A stretch of DNA of 64,000 bases from Streptomyces sp. SAT1 (GTDB taxonomy: Bacteria > Actinomycetota > Actinomycetes > Streptomycetales > Streptomycetaceae), in assembly GCF_001654495.1 (NCBI RefSeq), contig NZ_CP015849.1, positions 3,509,501 to 3,573,500 on the forward strand, read 5' to 3'. Position numbers and translations under genes: made by a program. The first letter of the stretch is position 1. Each line of letters opens with the position of its first letter. This document shows positions 52,460 to 62,740 of this stretch, one piece after another. Under the pieces are notes generated by a model. It ran no database searches. It worked only from the letters and a program-made list of their open reading frames with translations, and was not told the DNA's origin.

Positions 52460-53353
52460 ATGCGTCTGAGCACTGTCATTCTGCCGATCTACCGCTGGGC
52501 CGAAGGCCGGAGGGTGTGGGAGGGCGCCGAGGAACTCGGCTTCCACGCGGCCTACACCTACGACCACCTGTCGTGGCGGTCGTTCCGGGACGGGCCGTGG
52601 TTCGGGGCGATCCCGACGCTGACGGCAGCGGCCGCGGTGACGCGGAGGATGCGATTGGGCACCCTCGTGACCTCGCCGAACTTCCGGCACCCGGTCACCC
52701 TCGCCAAGGAACTGATCTCGCTCGACGACATCTCCGGCGGCCGGGTCACGCTGGGCATCGGGGCGGGCGGCACCGGCTTCGACGCCACCGCGCTCGGACA
52801 GGAGCCCTGGACACCGCGAGAGCGCGCCGACCGGCTGGCCGAGTTCGTGCCGCTGCTGGACCGGCTGCTGACCGAGGACACGGTGTCGTACGAGGGCGAC
52901 TTCTACTCGGCGCACGAGGCGCGCAACATCCCCGGCTGTGCGCAGCGGCCCCGGCTGCCGTTCGCCGTGGCCGCCACGGGTCCGCGCGGGCTGCGGCTCG
53001 CGGCGCGGTACGGGCAGGGGTGGGTGACCACCGGCGATCCCACGCTGTACGAGGAGGGCACGCCGGAGCAGTCCGTCCAGGCGCTGCGTGGCCAGATGGA
53101 GAAGCTCGGTGCCGCGTGCGAGGCGCTTGGACGGGACGTGAGCGGTCTGGACAAGATCCTGCTCACCGGATTCACCCCGGACCGGGGGCGTCCTCTGGAG
53201 TCCCTGGACGCCTTCGTCGACTTCGCGGGGCGGCATCAGGAGCTGGGGTTCACCGAGATCGTCCTCCACTGGCCGATCCCGGACTCCGATTTCGCCGCGG
53301 ACGAGAAGGTCTTCGAGCAGATCGCCACGGGCGCCCCCGCTCAGCTGGCGTGA
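52460..53353 (+). CDS. LLM-class flavin/F420-dependent oxidoreductase
   Basis: 297 residues. Luciferase-like TIM-barrel features are GFHAAYTYDHLSWRSFRDGP (about 28-47), LTAAAAVTRRMRLGTLVTSP, HPVTLAKELISLDDISGGRV with LGIGAGGTGFD, and PFAVAATGPRGLRLAARYGQ with GWVTTG near the C-terminal half. Such proteins use F420 or FMN for two-electron redox of diverse substrates. It is the intact paralogue of the truncated gene at 50612. The HAD gene follows by 92 bases. Confidence 0.88.
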   Translation: MRLSTVILPIYRWAEGRRVWEGAEELGFHAAYTYDHLSWRSFRDGPWFGAIPTLTAAAAVTRRMRLGTLVTSPNFRHPVTLAKELISLDDISGGRVTLGIGAGGTGFDATALGQEPWTPRERADRLAEFVPLLDRLLTEDTVSYEGDFYSAHEARNIPGCAQRPRLPFAVAATGPRGLRLAARYGQGWVTTGDPTLYEEGTPEQSVQALRGQMEKLGAACEALGRDVSGLDKILLTGFTPDRGRPLESLDAFVDFAGRHQELGFTEIVLHWPIPDSDFAADEKVFEQIATGAPAQLA

Positions 53354-53445
53354 CCGGAGCCCGTTCAGCCCGGCGTGACCGAAGCGACGTCTCACCTGTG
53401 CGCAGACCCGCACGATCGTGCGGGGCGATACGGGACAATGAGGCG

Positions 53446-54354
53446 GTGACCTCAGCGACGCGACAGCCCGAGCCCCCGGCCTCCTCCCAGCTCTCGACCT
53501 CGCTCGCGCGGGAAGAGGCCCCCGCCGTCCCCCCGCGGCTGATCGCAACCGATCTTGACGGAACGTTGCTGCACGACGACAAGTCGGTCTCCCCGCGCAC
53601 GGTCGCCGCCCTCGCCGCCGCCGAGGAGGCCGGTATCGAGGTCTTCTTCGTCACCGGCCGCCCGGCCCGCTGGATGGATGTCGTCAGCGAGCATGTGCAC
53701 GGCCACGGCCTGGCGATCTGCGGCAACGGCGCGGCCGTGGTCGACCTGCACGGCGGGCCGGGCGCCCACCGTTTCGTCAAGGTGCGGGACCTCGCCCGGG
53801 AGAACGCGCTGGAGACCGTGCGGCTGCTGCGCGACGCGGCGCCCGGCACCGCGTACGCGATCGAGCAGACATACGGTTTCCATCAGGAGCCGGACTATCC
53901 GAAGCTGCACATGGAGGCGCCGGACACCCTGGCGCCCGCCGAGGAACTGCTGGCGCCCGACGGCGCCGCCGCCCGGTACCCGATCCTGAAGATCCTCGCC
54001 TCGCACCCGACGATCGACCCCGACGCCTTCCTCACCGCGGCCCGGCTCGCGGTCGGTGACCGCGCCACCGTCACCCGCTCCAGCCCCAGCGCCCTGCTGG
54101 AGATCAGCGGACCCGGCGTCTCCAAGGCCAGCACCCTCGCCCTGTGCTGCGCCGACCGCGGCATCTCCCACGAGGAGGTCGTCGCCTTCGGCGACATGCC
54201 CAACGACATCGAGATGCTCACCTGGGCCGGCCGGTCCTACGCCATGGGCAACGCCCACCCGGACGCCGTCGCCGCCGCGACCGGGCGCACCGCGGCCAAC
54301 AACGACGACGGCGTCGCCCTCGTGATCGAGCGGATCCTGGCCGAGCGGCGCTGA
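53446..54354 (+). CDS. HAD-superfamily Cof-type phosphatase
   Basis: 302 residues from GTG 53446. The first 30 residues are disordered. HAD motifs: [32 protein letters not shown], a C2 cap region (YGFHQEPDYPKLHMEAPDTL), VSKASTLALCC with the catalytic Lys, and [17 protein letters not shown]. It is a paralogue of the serS-linked enzyme (DLDGTLL, SVSPRT and GDMPND shared). Substrate unknown. It is convergent with cydCD. Confidence 0.9.
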   Translation: MTSATRQPEPPASSQLSTSLAREEAPAVPPRLIATDLDGTLLHDDKSVSPRTVAALAAAEEAGIEVFFVTGRPARWMDVVSEHVHGHGLAICGNGAAVVDLHGGPGAHRFVKVRDLARENALETVRLLRDAAPGTAYAIEQTYGFHQEPDYPKLHMEAPDTLAPAEELLAPDGAAARYPILKILASHPTIDPDAFLTAARLAVGDRATVTRSSPSALLEISGPGVSKASTLALCCADRGISHEEVVAFGDMPNDIEMLTWAGRSYAMGNAHPDAVAAATGRTAANNDDGVALVIERILAERR

Positions 54355-54400
54355 CGGCCACCGCCCGCGGTGCGCCCGGCCCGGCCGATCCTCGGCTCTT

Positions 54401-57400
54401 CTAGCGCGCCGCCACCAGCAGTTCGGCGGCCGACTCCCGCTCGGCCATGCTCCGCAGCGGACCGGGCAGGGCGAGCAGTTCCGCGTACGGTCCGCGCTGG
54501 ACCACTTGTCCCTCCTCCAGGACGATCACCTCGTCCACGGCGTCGAGCCCGGCCAGCCGGTGCGTGATGAGCAGCGTCGTACGGCCCTCGGTGGCCCCCA
54601 GGAGATCGGCGGTGAGCGCGTCGGCGGTCGGCAGGTCCAGATGCTCGGCCGGCTCGTCGAGGACCAGGACCGGGAAGTCGGCGAGCAGGGCACGGGCCAG
54701 CGCCAGCCGCTGCCGCTGGCCACCCGAGAGCCGGGCGCCGTGCTCCCCGACGAGCGTGTCGAGACCGTCGGGCAGGCTGTCGGCCCAGTCCAGCAGCCGG
54801 GCACGGGCGAGGGCGGCCCGCAGCGCGGGCTCGTCGGCGTCCTTCCTGGCCAGCAGCAGGTTCTCCCGCACCGAGCTGTCGAAGAGGTGGGCGTCCTGGG
54901 CGCACAGGCCAACAAACCGCCGTACGGTGTCGCCGTCGAGGGAGCGGGCGTCGACCCCGCCCAGGCGGTACGTGCCCGACGCCGGGTCGAGGAACCGCAG
55001 CAGGACCTGCGCGAGGGTCGTCTTGCCGGCCCCGGAGGATCCGACCACCGCGACCCTGCGGCCCTCCTCCAGGGTAAGGTCCAGACCGGCCAGCGCGTCC
55101 GTCTCCTGGCCGGTGTGCCGGGCCGTGAGGGACCTCACGGTGAGCGGGAAGGGCGTCGCGGGCGCCGGGTGCGCCGCCTCCGGCTCGCGGACGGGCTCGG
55201 GGGCGTCCAGGATCTCGTACACGCGCTCGGCGCTGCGCCGCACCCGCTGACGGTGGCGGACGGCGAGCGGCATGCCGAGGACGGCCTCGAAGGCGGCCAG
55301 CGGGGTGAGCACGACGACGGCCAGGGCCACCCCGCTCAGCCGGCCCTCGGTGACCGCCTGGGCGCCGACGAGTGCCGCCCCCGCCACGGTCAGGCCCGAC
55401 AGAAGAGCGGTGAGCCCGTCGCCGAGCGCGGTCGCGGTGGCGGCGCGCGAGGCGATCCGGGTCAGTACGCCGTCGGCGCGACGGGCCTCGGCGGTCCGCG
55501 CGGGCAGCGCACCGGCGACCGTCAGCTCGGCGGTTCCGGTGAGCAGGTCGGTCACACGGGTCGCGAGGACACCGCGGGCGGGAGCGAGCCGCCGCTCGGC
55601 CCGGCGTGCCACGGCACCGGTGATCAGCGGGACGCCCGCTCCGGCCGCCAGCAGTCCCGCGGCGAGGACCGCACCGGCCTCGGGCAGCAGCCAGGCCGTG
55701 AAGGCGACGGAGGTGGCCGACACGGTCACCGCCGCACCGGCGGGCAGCAGCCAGCGCAGCCAGTAGTCCTGGAGCGCGTCCACATCGGCGACGAGCCGCG
55801 ACAGCAGATCGCCCCGGCGTGCCCGGCGCAGCCCGGCGGGGGCCAGCCGCTCCAGCCGCCGGTAGACGGCCACACGGGTCTCGGCCAGCATCCGCAGGAC
55901 CGCGTCGTGCGACACCAGCCGCTCCGCGTAGCGGAAGACGGCCCGGCCGATGCCGAAGGCCCGGGTCGCCGTGACGGCCACCATCAGATAGAGCACCGGA
56001 GGGTGCTGGGACGCCCGGGAGATCAGCCAGCCGGAGGTGGCCATCAGTCCCACGGCGCTGCCGAGGGCGAGGCTGCCGAGCAGCAGGGCCAGGGCGAGGC
56101 GACCGCGGCGGCGGCCGCAGGCCGCACGGACACGGGCGAGGACATCGCCCGCCGCCGGTGCGGGACCGTGCTCGGCCGCCTGTTCCTCCGCTGGGGGCGC
56201 GGCCGGTCCGGCCGTCGTGTCCGGCGCCGCCGTCGCCCCCGCCCCACCTCGCCCGGCCGCCGCTGCCGGGTGCGTCCGGCCTCGCGCCTCGGTGCCCTCC
56301 AGGTGCACCACCCGGTCCGCGACCTCCAGCAGCGCGGGCCGGTGCACCACGAGCAGCACCGTGCGTCCCACGGACAGGCGCCGTACCGCTTCCACGATGC
56401 CGGCCTCGGTCTCCCCGTCCAGCGCCGCCGTCGGCTCGTCGAGCAGCAGGACGGGACGGTCGGCGAGGAAGGCGCGGGCGAGCGCGAGCCGCTGTCGCTG
56501 TCCCGCGGACAGTCCCGTGCCGTCCTCGCCCAGCACGGTCCCGGTACCGTCCGGCAGGGCGTCGACGAACGTCAGCGCGCCCGCGTCGGCCAGCGCCGTA
56601 CGGACCGCGGCCTCGTCCGCGCCGGGCCGGGCGAGGCGGACGTTCTCGGCGATGGTCCCGGCGAACAGCTGGGGCCGCTGTGGCACCCAGGCGATGTGCG
56701 ACCGCCACTGCTCCGGGTCGATGTCGAGCAGGTCGGTGCCCGCGACGTGTACACGGCCCGCGGTCGGCCGGAGGAATCCCAGCAGGACGTTCAGCAGCGT
56801 CGACTTGCCCGCGCCGCTCGGACCGACGAGCGCCACGGTCTCGCCCGCCTCCACCGTGAAGGACACCTCGGACACGGCGTCCGCCGAACGCCCGGGGTAG
56901 CGGACACCGACGCCCTCGAAGGCGAGGGCCCCGGCGGGAACGGCCGCCGTACCGGTCTCCGGCACCGGTGTCCCGAGGACGTCGAAGATCTCCTCGGCCG
57001 CCGCCAGCCCTTCGGCCGCCGCGTGGTACTGCGCGCCCACCTGACGCAGCGGCAGATACGCCTCGGGGGCCAGCACGAGGATGACCAGGCCGGTGTACAG
57101 GTCCATGCCGCCGCTGACGAGCCGCATCCCGATCGTGACGGCGACCAGGGCGACCGACAGCGTGGACAGCAGTTCCAGCGCGAAGGAGGACAGGAAGGCG
57201 ATGCGCAGCGTGCGCAGGGTCGCCCGCCGGTATTCGTCGGTGATGCGCCTGATCGACTCGGCCTGCGCCTTGGCCCGGCCGAACACCTTCAGGGTCGGCA
57301 GGCCGGCCACCACGTCCAGGAAGTGCCCGGACAGTCTGGACAGCAGACGCCACTGCCGGTCCATACGGGACTGTGTGGCCCAGCCGATCAGCATCATGAA

Positions 57401-57928
57401 GACGGGGATGAGGGGCAGGGTGCCGACGATGATGGCCGCAGACACCCAGTCCTCGGTGACGACCCTGGCCAGCACCGCCACCGGGACGACGACCGCGAGC
57501 CCGAGCTGCGGCAGATAGCGGGAGAAGTAGTCGTCCAGGGCGTCGATCCCGCGCGTGGCCAGCGTGACCAGCGAACCGGTCCGCTGCGCGCTCAGCCAGC
57601 CGGGGCCCAGTGCCGTGGCGCGGGCGAGCAGCCGCCCGCGCAGCTCGGACTTCACCGCCGCGCTCGCCCGGTGCGCCGCCAGCTCGGTGAGCCAGGAGAC
57701 CAGCGCCCGGCCGCAGGCGACGGCCACCAGAAGCAGCAGGGGGGTGCGGAGTTCGGCGACCGGCATCCGGTGCTGGAAGGCGCCGACCACCACCTCGGCG
57801 ATGAGCATGGCCTGTGCGATGACGAGCCCGGCGCCGAGCGCGCCCAGAGCGATGACGGCCATCAGGAAGAACCGGGTGGCACGGGCGTAGCGGAGGAGAC
57901 GCGGATCGATCGGTTTCACGTGAAACAT
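54401..57928 (-). CDS. cydCD: Fused CydC-CydD heterodimer-type ABC transporter for cytochrome bd assembly
   Basis: 1175 residues from ATG 57928, beginning MFHVKP across a parS site. CydD-like half (about 1-560): six helices, then Walker A VGPSGAGKSTLLNVLLG, signature LSAGQRQRLALARAF, Walker B VLLLDEPTAALD. A Pro/Ala linker (about 555-595) leads to the CydC-like half (to 1175): helices, Walker A VGSSGAGKTTLAQVLLRF, signature LSGGQRQRLALARAL, Walker B LVLDEPAEHLD. CydDC exports thiols/haem-related reductant for bd oxidase assembly. The single-chain fusion is typical of actinobacteria. It lies 52 bases downstream of cydB. Confidence 0.94.
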   Translation of the reverse strand: MFHVKPIDPRLLRYARATRFFLMAVIALGALGAGLVIAQAMLIAEVVVGAFQHRMPVAELRTPLLLLVAVACGRALVSWLTELAAHRASAAVKSELRGRLLARATALGPGWLSAQRTGSLVTLATRGIDALDDYFSRYLPQLGLAVVVPVAVLARVVTEDWVSAAIIVGTLPLIPVFMMLIGWATQSRMDRQWRLLSRLSGHFLDVVAGLPTLKVFGRAKAQAESIRRITDEYRRATLRTLRIAFLSSFALELLSTLSVALVAVTIGMRLVSGGMDLYTGLVILVLAPEAYLPLRQVGAQYHAAAEGLAAAEEIFDVLGTPVPETGTAAVPAGALAFEGVGVRYPGRSADAVSEVSFTVEAGETVALVGPSGAGKSTLLNVLLGFLRPTAGRVHVAGTDLLDIDPEQWRSHIAWVPQRPQLFAGTIAENVRLARPGADEAAVRTALADAGALTFVDALPDGTGTVLGEDGTGLSAGQRQRLALARAFLADRPVLLLDEPTAALDGETEAGIVEAVRRLSVGRTVLLVVHRPALLEVADRVVHLEGTEARGRTHPAAAAGRGGAGATAAPDTTAGPAAPPAEEQAAEHGPAPAAGDVLARVRAACGRRRGRLALALLLGSLALGSAVGLMATSGWLISRASQHPPVLYLMVAVTATRAFGIGRAVFRYAERLVSHDAVLRMLAETRVAVYRRLERLAPAGLRRARRGDLLSRLVADVDALQDYWLRWLLPAGAAVTVSATSVAFTAWLLPEAGAVLAAGLLAAGAGVPLITGAVARRAERRLAPARGVLATRVTDLLTGTAELTVAGALPARTAEARRADGVLTRIASRAATATALGDGLTALLSGLTVAGAALVGAQAVTEGRLSGVALAVVVLTPLAAFEAVLGMPLAVRHRQRVRRSAERVYEILDAPEPVREPEAAHPAPATPFPLTVRSLTARHTGQETDALAGLDLTLEEGRRVAVVGSSGAGKTTLAQVLLRFLDPASGTYRLGGVDARSLDGDTVRRFVGLCAQDAHLFDSSVRENLLLARKDADEPALRAALARARLLDWADSLPDGLDTLVGEHGARLSGGQRQRLALARALLADFPVLVLDEPAEHLDLPTADALTADLLGATEGRTTLLITHRLAGLDAVDEVIVLEEGQVVQRGPYAELLALPGPLRSMAERESAAELLVAAR
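57913..57926. other. parS site at the cydCD start codon
   Basis: Exact GTTTCACGTGAAAC; its last base on the plus strand is the third base of the cydCD start codon, so codons 2-5 (Phe-His-Val-Lys) are parS sequence. Confidence 0.9.
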
Positions 57929-57943
57929 GCCCTTCGGCCCATC

Positions 57944-57971
57944 GGGGTGCGTTTCACGTGAAACGCACCCC
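57944..57971. other. parS within a 28-bp perfect palindrome between cydB and cydCD
   Basis: The parS core 57951-57964 is flanked by GGGGTGC on the left and GCACCCC on the right, so the whole 28 bases are self-complementary. It lies in the 52-base gap between cydB and cydCD, and may also act as an RNA hairpin within the operon transcript. Confidence 0.88.
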
Positions 57972-57980
57972 TCACCGGAC

Positions 57981-58985
<1,005 letters not shown>

Positions 58986-59003
58986 GACGGTGCCTTCCTC
59001 GGC

Positions 59004-60512
59004 CTAGTAGGAGAAGGCCATCGGCTTGTCGGCGTCACGGTGGTCGCCGCCGATCTTCGTGGGCGGGTTGAGGTCGGCCTCCGTCAGCTCGGGCGGTCCG
59101 GCCTTCACGTACTTCACGAGCAGCTTCACCTCGATGACGGCGAGGATGGCGTACAGCGCCGTGAAGACGGTCATGGAGGTGAGGACCTCGCCCTGGGAGA
59201 CGCCGGGGGAGACCGCGTGCCGGGTCTGCAGCACGCCGTAGACGACCCACGGCTGACGGCCCATCTCGGTGAAGATCCAGCCCCAGGAGTTGGCGATCAG
59301 CGGGAAGCCCAGGGTCCAGATGGCGACGAGCCAGTACAGCCGGCCGAGCTTGGGGCTGAGCGCCTTGTTCTTGAAGAGGACCAGGTGGGGGACCTCGTCC
59401 TCACCCACCCGCAGATGCTGCGGCAGCATGAACTTCTTCCGGGTCAGCCAGAGCCCGGCCAGTCCGATGGCGAACGAGGCCATGCCGAAGCCGATCATCC
59501 AGCGGAAGGCCCAGAAGGTGACCGGGATGATGGGCCGGTAGTCGCCCGGACCGTACTTCTGCTGCTCGGCCTTGTTGGTGTCGTTGATGCCGGGCACGTA
59601 GGAGTGGAAGTCGTCGTCCGCGAGGAAGGACAGTATTCCGGGGACCGACAGCTCGACGGAGTTGTGCCCCTTGCTGACGTCGCCGTACGCGAAGACCGAG
59701 AACGGCGCGGAGTTCTGGCCGTCCCAGAGGGCCTCGGCAGCGGCCATCTTCATGGGCTGCTGCTTGAACATGACCTTGCCGAGCGTGTCGCCGCTGATCG
59801 CGGTGAGCAGACCGGCGACGACGACCGTGATCAGGCCCAGCCGCAGCGAGGTCTTCATCACGGAGACGTTCTTCTTGCGGAACAGATGGAAGGCGGCGAT
59901 GCCGACCATGAAGGCGCCACCGGTCAGGAAGGACGCGGCGAGTGTGTGGAACGCCTGGGCGACCGCGGTGTTCTGGGTCAGTACGGCCCAGAAGTCGGTG
60001 AGTTCGGCGCGCCCCTTGGCCTGGTTGATCCGGTAGCCGACCGGGTGCTGCATCCACGAGTTGGCCGCGAGGATGAAGTACGCCGACAGGACCGTGCCGA
60101 TCGAGACCATCCATATACAGGCCAGATGGATCTTCTTGGGGAGCTTGTCCCAGCCGAAGATCCACAGGCCGATGAAGGTGGACTCGAAGAAGAACGCGAT
60201 CAGCGCCTCGAAGGCGAGGGGAGCCCCGAAGATGTCACCGACGAAGCGGGAGTAGTCCGACCAGTTCATACCGAACTGGAACTCCTGCACGATGCCGGTG
60301 ACCACGCCCATGGCGATGTTGATCAGGAAGAGCTTGCCCCAGAACTTGGTCGCCCTGAGGTACTTCTCCTTCTCCGTGCGCACCCAGGCGGTCTGTAGCC
60401 CGGCCGTGAGGGCGGCCAGGGAGATCGTCAGGGGAACGAACAGGAAGTGGTAGACGGTCGTGATGCCGAACTGCCAGCGCGCCAGTGTCTCCGGCGCCAA
60501 AGCCAGGTTCAC
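59004..60512 (-). CDS. cydA: Cytochrome bd oxidase subunit I
   Basis: 502 residues from GTG 60512, preceded by AAGGAGAG. Haem ligands are visible: His22 in FGITTVYHFLFVPLTISLAA (haem b595/d region), the HPVGY-containing NSWMQHPVGYRI, and the GRQPW motif in FTEMGRQPWVVYG. The Q-loop is short (GRQ-type), as in actinobacteria. It oxidises menaquinol and reduces O2 with high affinity under low oxygen. A perfect Rex operator 87 bases upstream indicates control by NADH/NAD+ ratio. Confidence 0.97.
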   Translation of the reverse strand: MNLALAPETLARWQFGITTVYHFLFVPLTISLAALTAGLQTAWVRTEKEKYLRATKFWGKLFLINIAMGVVTGIVQEFQFGMNWSDYSRFVGDIFGAPLAFEALIAFFFESTFIGLWIFGWDKLPKKIHLACIWMVSIGTVLSAYFILAANSWMQHPVGYRINQAKGRAELTDFWAVLTQNTAVAQAFHTLAASFLTGGAFMVGIAAFHLFRKKNVSVMKTSLRLGLITVVVAGLLTAISGDTLGKVMFKQQPMKMAAAEALWDGQNSAPFSVFAYGDVSKGHNSVELSVPGILSFLADDDFHSYVPGINDTNKAEQQKYGPGDYRPIIPVTFWAFRWMIGFGMASFAIGLAGLWLTRKKFMLPQHLRVGEDEVPHLVLFKNKALSPKLGRLYWLVAIWTLGFPLIANSWGWIFTEMGRQPWVVYGVLQTRHAVSPGVSQGEVLTSMTVFTALYAILAVIEVKLLVKYVKAGPPELTEADLNPPTKIGGDHRDADKPMAFSY

Positions 60513-60598
60513 GTCGTCACTCTCCTTACGTCGCCGTGCCCTACGGCGGCGGTTTGCCCTGGTGTGACCTGCACAACAGGGCAGCAATCGGACTAGCT

Positions 60599-60614
60599 TG
60601 TGAACGCGTTCACA
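60599..60614. promoter_or_regulatory. Rex operator upstream of cydA
   Basis: TGTGAACGCGTTCACA is a perfect 16-base palindrome that matches the known Streptomyces Rex operator TGTGAAC-N2-GTTCACA. Rex represses cyd genes when NADH is low. A further half-site (TTCACAAG) follows directly. The same gap also serves the divergent cyclophilin-like gene. Confidence 0.9.
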
Positions 60615-60715
60615 TTCACAAGCAATTATGACGCACACTCGCCCGGCACCCGAAGGGGGGTCCCTTTCCGGCCAGCCCCTTGGCAGAGCCTTCAACACAT
60701 TGTTGAATCCGCGGC

Positions 60716-61144
60716 ATGCGGACACAGCCCGGACGACCGACACAGCCCGGACAGCCCACGCCACCGACGCGGATACGGATCTCCTGGCCGGCGGGACACC
60801 TCACCGCGGCTCTCGACGACACCCCGACCACGCGGGCACTCGCCGGTGAACTCCCCCTCGTCTCCACCGCGCGCACCTGGGGCGAGGAGGTCTACTTCGA
60901 CACGGGCACCCGTGTTCCACGTGAAACGGACGCCCGGCAGGTCGTCGAGCCCGGCACGGTCGCCTTCTGGACCGACGGCGACGCGCCGGCCCTCCCCTAC
61001 GGGCCCACGCCCCTCTCACGGGGCACCGAATGCCGTCTCGCGAGCCCGTGCAACATCGTCGGCCGCATCGACGGCGACCCGCGCCACCTGGCGACGGTGC
61101 GCGACGGCGACCCGGTACGTGTGGAACTCCTCACGTCGCCCTGA
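60716..61144 (+). CDS. Cyclophilin-like fold protein (TM1367-type)
   Basis: 142 residues. The family pattern is RISWPAGHLTAALDDTPTTR at the start, EVYFDTGTRVPRETDARQVV, then GTVAFWTDGDAPALPYGPTP followed by LSRGTECRLASPCNIVGRID, close to the TM1367-like (Cyclophil_like) proteins, which share the cyclophilin barrel but lack peptidyl-prolyl isomerase residues. Function unknown. A near-exact parS lies in the gene (60914-60927). It diverges from cydA and shares the Rex-containing gap. Confidence 0.8.
   Translation: MRTQPGRPTQPGQPTPPTRIRISWPAGHLTAALDDTPTTRALAGELPLVSTARTWGEEVYFDTGTRVPRETDARQVVEPGTVAFWTDGDAPALPYGPTPLSRGTECRLASPCNIVGRIDGDPRHLATVRDGDPVRVELLTSP
60914..60927. other. parS-like site (one mismatch) in the cyclophilin-like gene
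   Basis: GTTCCACGTGAAAC differs from the ParB-binding consensus at one base in the left arm. It is read as Val-Pro-Arg-Glu-Thr. With four perfect sites nearby it is probably a weaker or decayed parS. Confidence 0.65.
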
Positions 61145-61205
61145 GGGCCGCACAGATCCCGGGAACGGCCGGAAAAGGCCGCTCGGCGGGGAGCGGCGGC
61201 CCTCA
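61143..61205. terminator. Bidirectional terminator between the cyclophilin-like gene and hisC
   Basis: The outer arms TGAGGGCCGC (61143-61152, starting inside the stop codon) and GCGGCCCTCA (61196-61205) are perfectly complementary, and a second GC-rich pairing lies within. It separates convergent genes. Confidence 0.55.
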
Positions 61206-61224
61206 AGGACCTGTCGCCCCGCTC

Positions 61225-62304
61225 TCAGACTTCCTTGAAGAACGCCTCGGCCGTCTTCAGGAAGATGTCGTTCGCCTCGGTCTCCGCGACGGTCACCCGC
61301 ACCCCCTCGCCGGGGAACGGCCGCACGACCACGCCCGCACGCTCACAGGTCTCGGCGAAGGCCGCCGTGCGCTCCCCCAGCCGCAGCCACACGAAGTTGG
61401 CCTGCGTCTCGGGAACGGTCCAGCCCTGCGCGCGCAGCGCGTCGACCACGCGCGTGCGCTCGCACACCAGCGAGCCCACCCGGCCCAGCAGCTCGTCCTC
61501 CGCCCGCAGGGAGGCGATCGCCGCTTCCTGCGCGAGCTGGCTCACCCCGAACGGCACGGCCGTCTTGCGCAGCGCCGCCGCGACCGGCTCGTGGGCGATG
61601 GCGAACCCCACCCGCAGTCCGGCGAGGCCGTACGCCTTGGAGAAGGTGCGCAGCACGCAGACGTTGGGCCGGTCCCGGTAGAGCACGGCGCCGTCCGGCA
61701 CCTCGGGGTCCCGGATGAACTCGCGGTAGGCCTCGTCCAGCACCACCAGCACATCGCCGGGCACCCGGTCGAGGAACCGTTCCAGCTCGGCCCGGCGCAC
61801 CACCGTGCCGGTCGGGTTGTTGGGATTGCACACGAAGATCAGGCGGGTGCGCTCGGTGATCGCGTCCGCCATCGCGTCCAGGTCGTGCACATCGCCCGGC
61901 GTGAGCGGCACCTTCACCGAGGTCGCGCCGCTGATCTGCGTGATGATCGGATACGCCTCGAAGGACCGCCAGGCGTACATGACCTCGTCGCCGGGGCCGC
62001 TGGTGGCCTGGATCAGCTGCTGGGCCACCCCGACGGAACCGGTGCCGGTGGCCACGTGCGCGGCCGGCACGCCGAAGCGCTCGGCCAGTTCGTTGACCAG
62101 ATCGGTGCAGGCCATGTCCGGGTACCGGTTGAAGGAGGAGGCCGCCGCCGTCACGGTCTCCATGACACCGGGCAGCGGCGGATAGGGGTTCTCGTTGGAG
62201 GACAGCTTGTACGCCACCGGGCCGTCGCCCGCGGCGGCCTTGCCGGGCTTGTAGGTGGGGATGCCCTCCAGCTCGGCGCGCAGCTTCGGGTTCGTCTCGC
62301 TCAC
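61225..62304 (-). CDS. hisC: Histidinol-phosphate aminotransferase family protein
   Basis: 359 residues from GTG 62304, preceded by GAGGAGGAC; a longer frame starts at 62346. Fold-type I PLP enzyme: [82 protein letters not shown] and PLP-Lys in [14 protein letters not shown]. It matches the second HisC-type paralogue often found in Streptomyces next to cydA. It may act in histidine synthesis or as a phenylalanine/aromatic aminotransferase. No other his genes adjoin it. Confidence 0.9.
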   Translation of the reverse strand: MSETNPKLRAELEGIPTYKPGKAAAGDGPVAYKLSSNENPYPPLPGVMETVTAAASSFNRYPDMACTDLVNELAERFGVPAAHVATGTGSVGVAQQLIQATSGPGDEVMYAWRSFEAYPIITQISGATSVKVPLTPGDVHDLDAMADAITERTRLIFVCNPNNPTGTVVRRAELERFLDRVPGDVLVVLDEAYREFIRDPEVPDGAVLYRDRPNVCVLRTFSKAYGLAGLRVGFAIAHEPVAAALRKTAVPFGVSQLAQEAAIASLRAEDELLGRVGSLVCERTRVVDALRAQGWTVPETQANFVWLRLGERTAAFAETCERAGVVVRPFPGEGVRVTVAETEANDIFLKTAEAFFKEV

Positions 62305-62740
62305 CGCAGTCCTCCTCATGGCCACCACCGACATCCAATACTCCATACCTTATGAGGATTGGGCGCTGCTGCGAATGGGTCGGAAGCCATCACCTCGGAC
62401 CGGTCCCGCACTCGCCGTCGACCCCGCACGGCGGCTCGTGCGACATCACGGGCGTCTTCGTACGAATATGTACGAATGAGGGGCGCATCTCACATATATC
62501 TATGCGCCGGTGGCTTGCGCCGTGGCGCGCGTCGCTCGTGCAGGTGAGTTGAGACCTCTTCGAGACCTCCAGGGCTCGACAGGCCCATGGGTGTCGTCAC
62601 ATCACGTCCTGGCACGAAATCGCTTAACTGGCTCACTTTCTAAGGCAGTTGGTCCTTTATGACCATGCAGAAACGTGCCTGTCAATGCGTGCATATGCGT
62701 CCGCACTACCCCACCGCATGAGCCCTACTATCGGCTCGCC
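62305..62740. other. Divergent promoter region of hisC and the LacI-family gene
   Basis: 436 bases without a supported gene, AT-rich in the part nearest the LacI start. It holds GTACGAATAT and GTACGAATGA as a 10-bp direct repeat (62460-62479), with TTCGTACGAA as a palindrome at its start, and TACTAT at 62726-62731, a good -10 only nine bases before the ATG, so the LacI mRNA may be almost leaderless. ATGCGTGC/ATATGCGTCC repeats near 62684-62702 may be an autoregulatory operator. Confidence 0.45.

Noticed and set aside
54506..57961. A plus-strand open frame of 1151 residues opposite cydCD.
   Set aside because: Antisense to cydCD; Gly/Arg/Gln/His-rich without any recognisable fold.
60600..61238. 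A 212-residue plus-strand frame containing VFHVKRTPG over the cyclophilin-like gene.
   Set aside because: It is a different frame of the cyclophilin-like gene; the FHVK text is only the parS-like site read in another phase.
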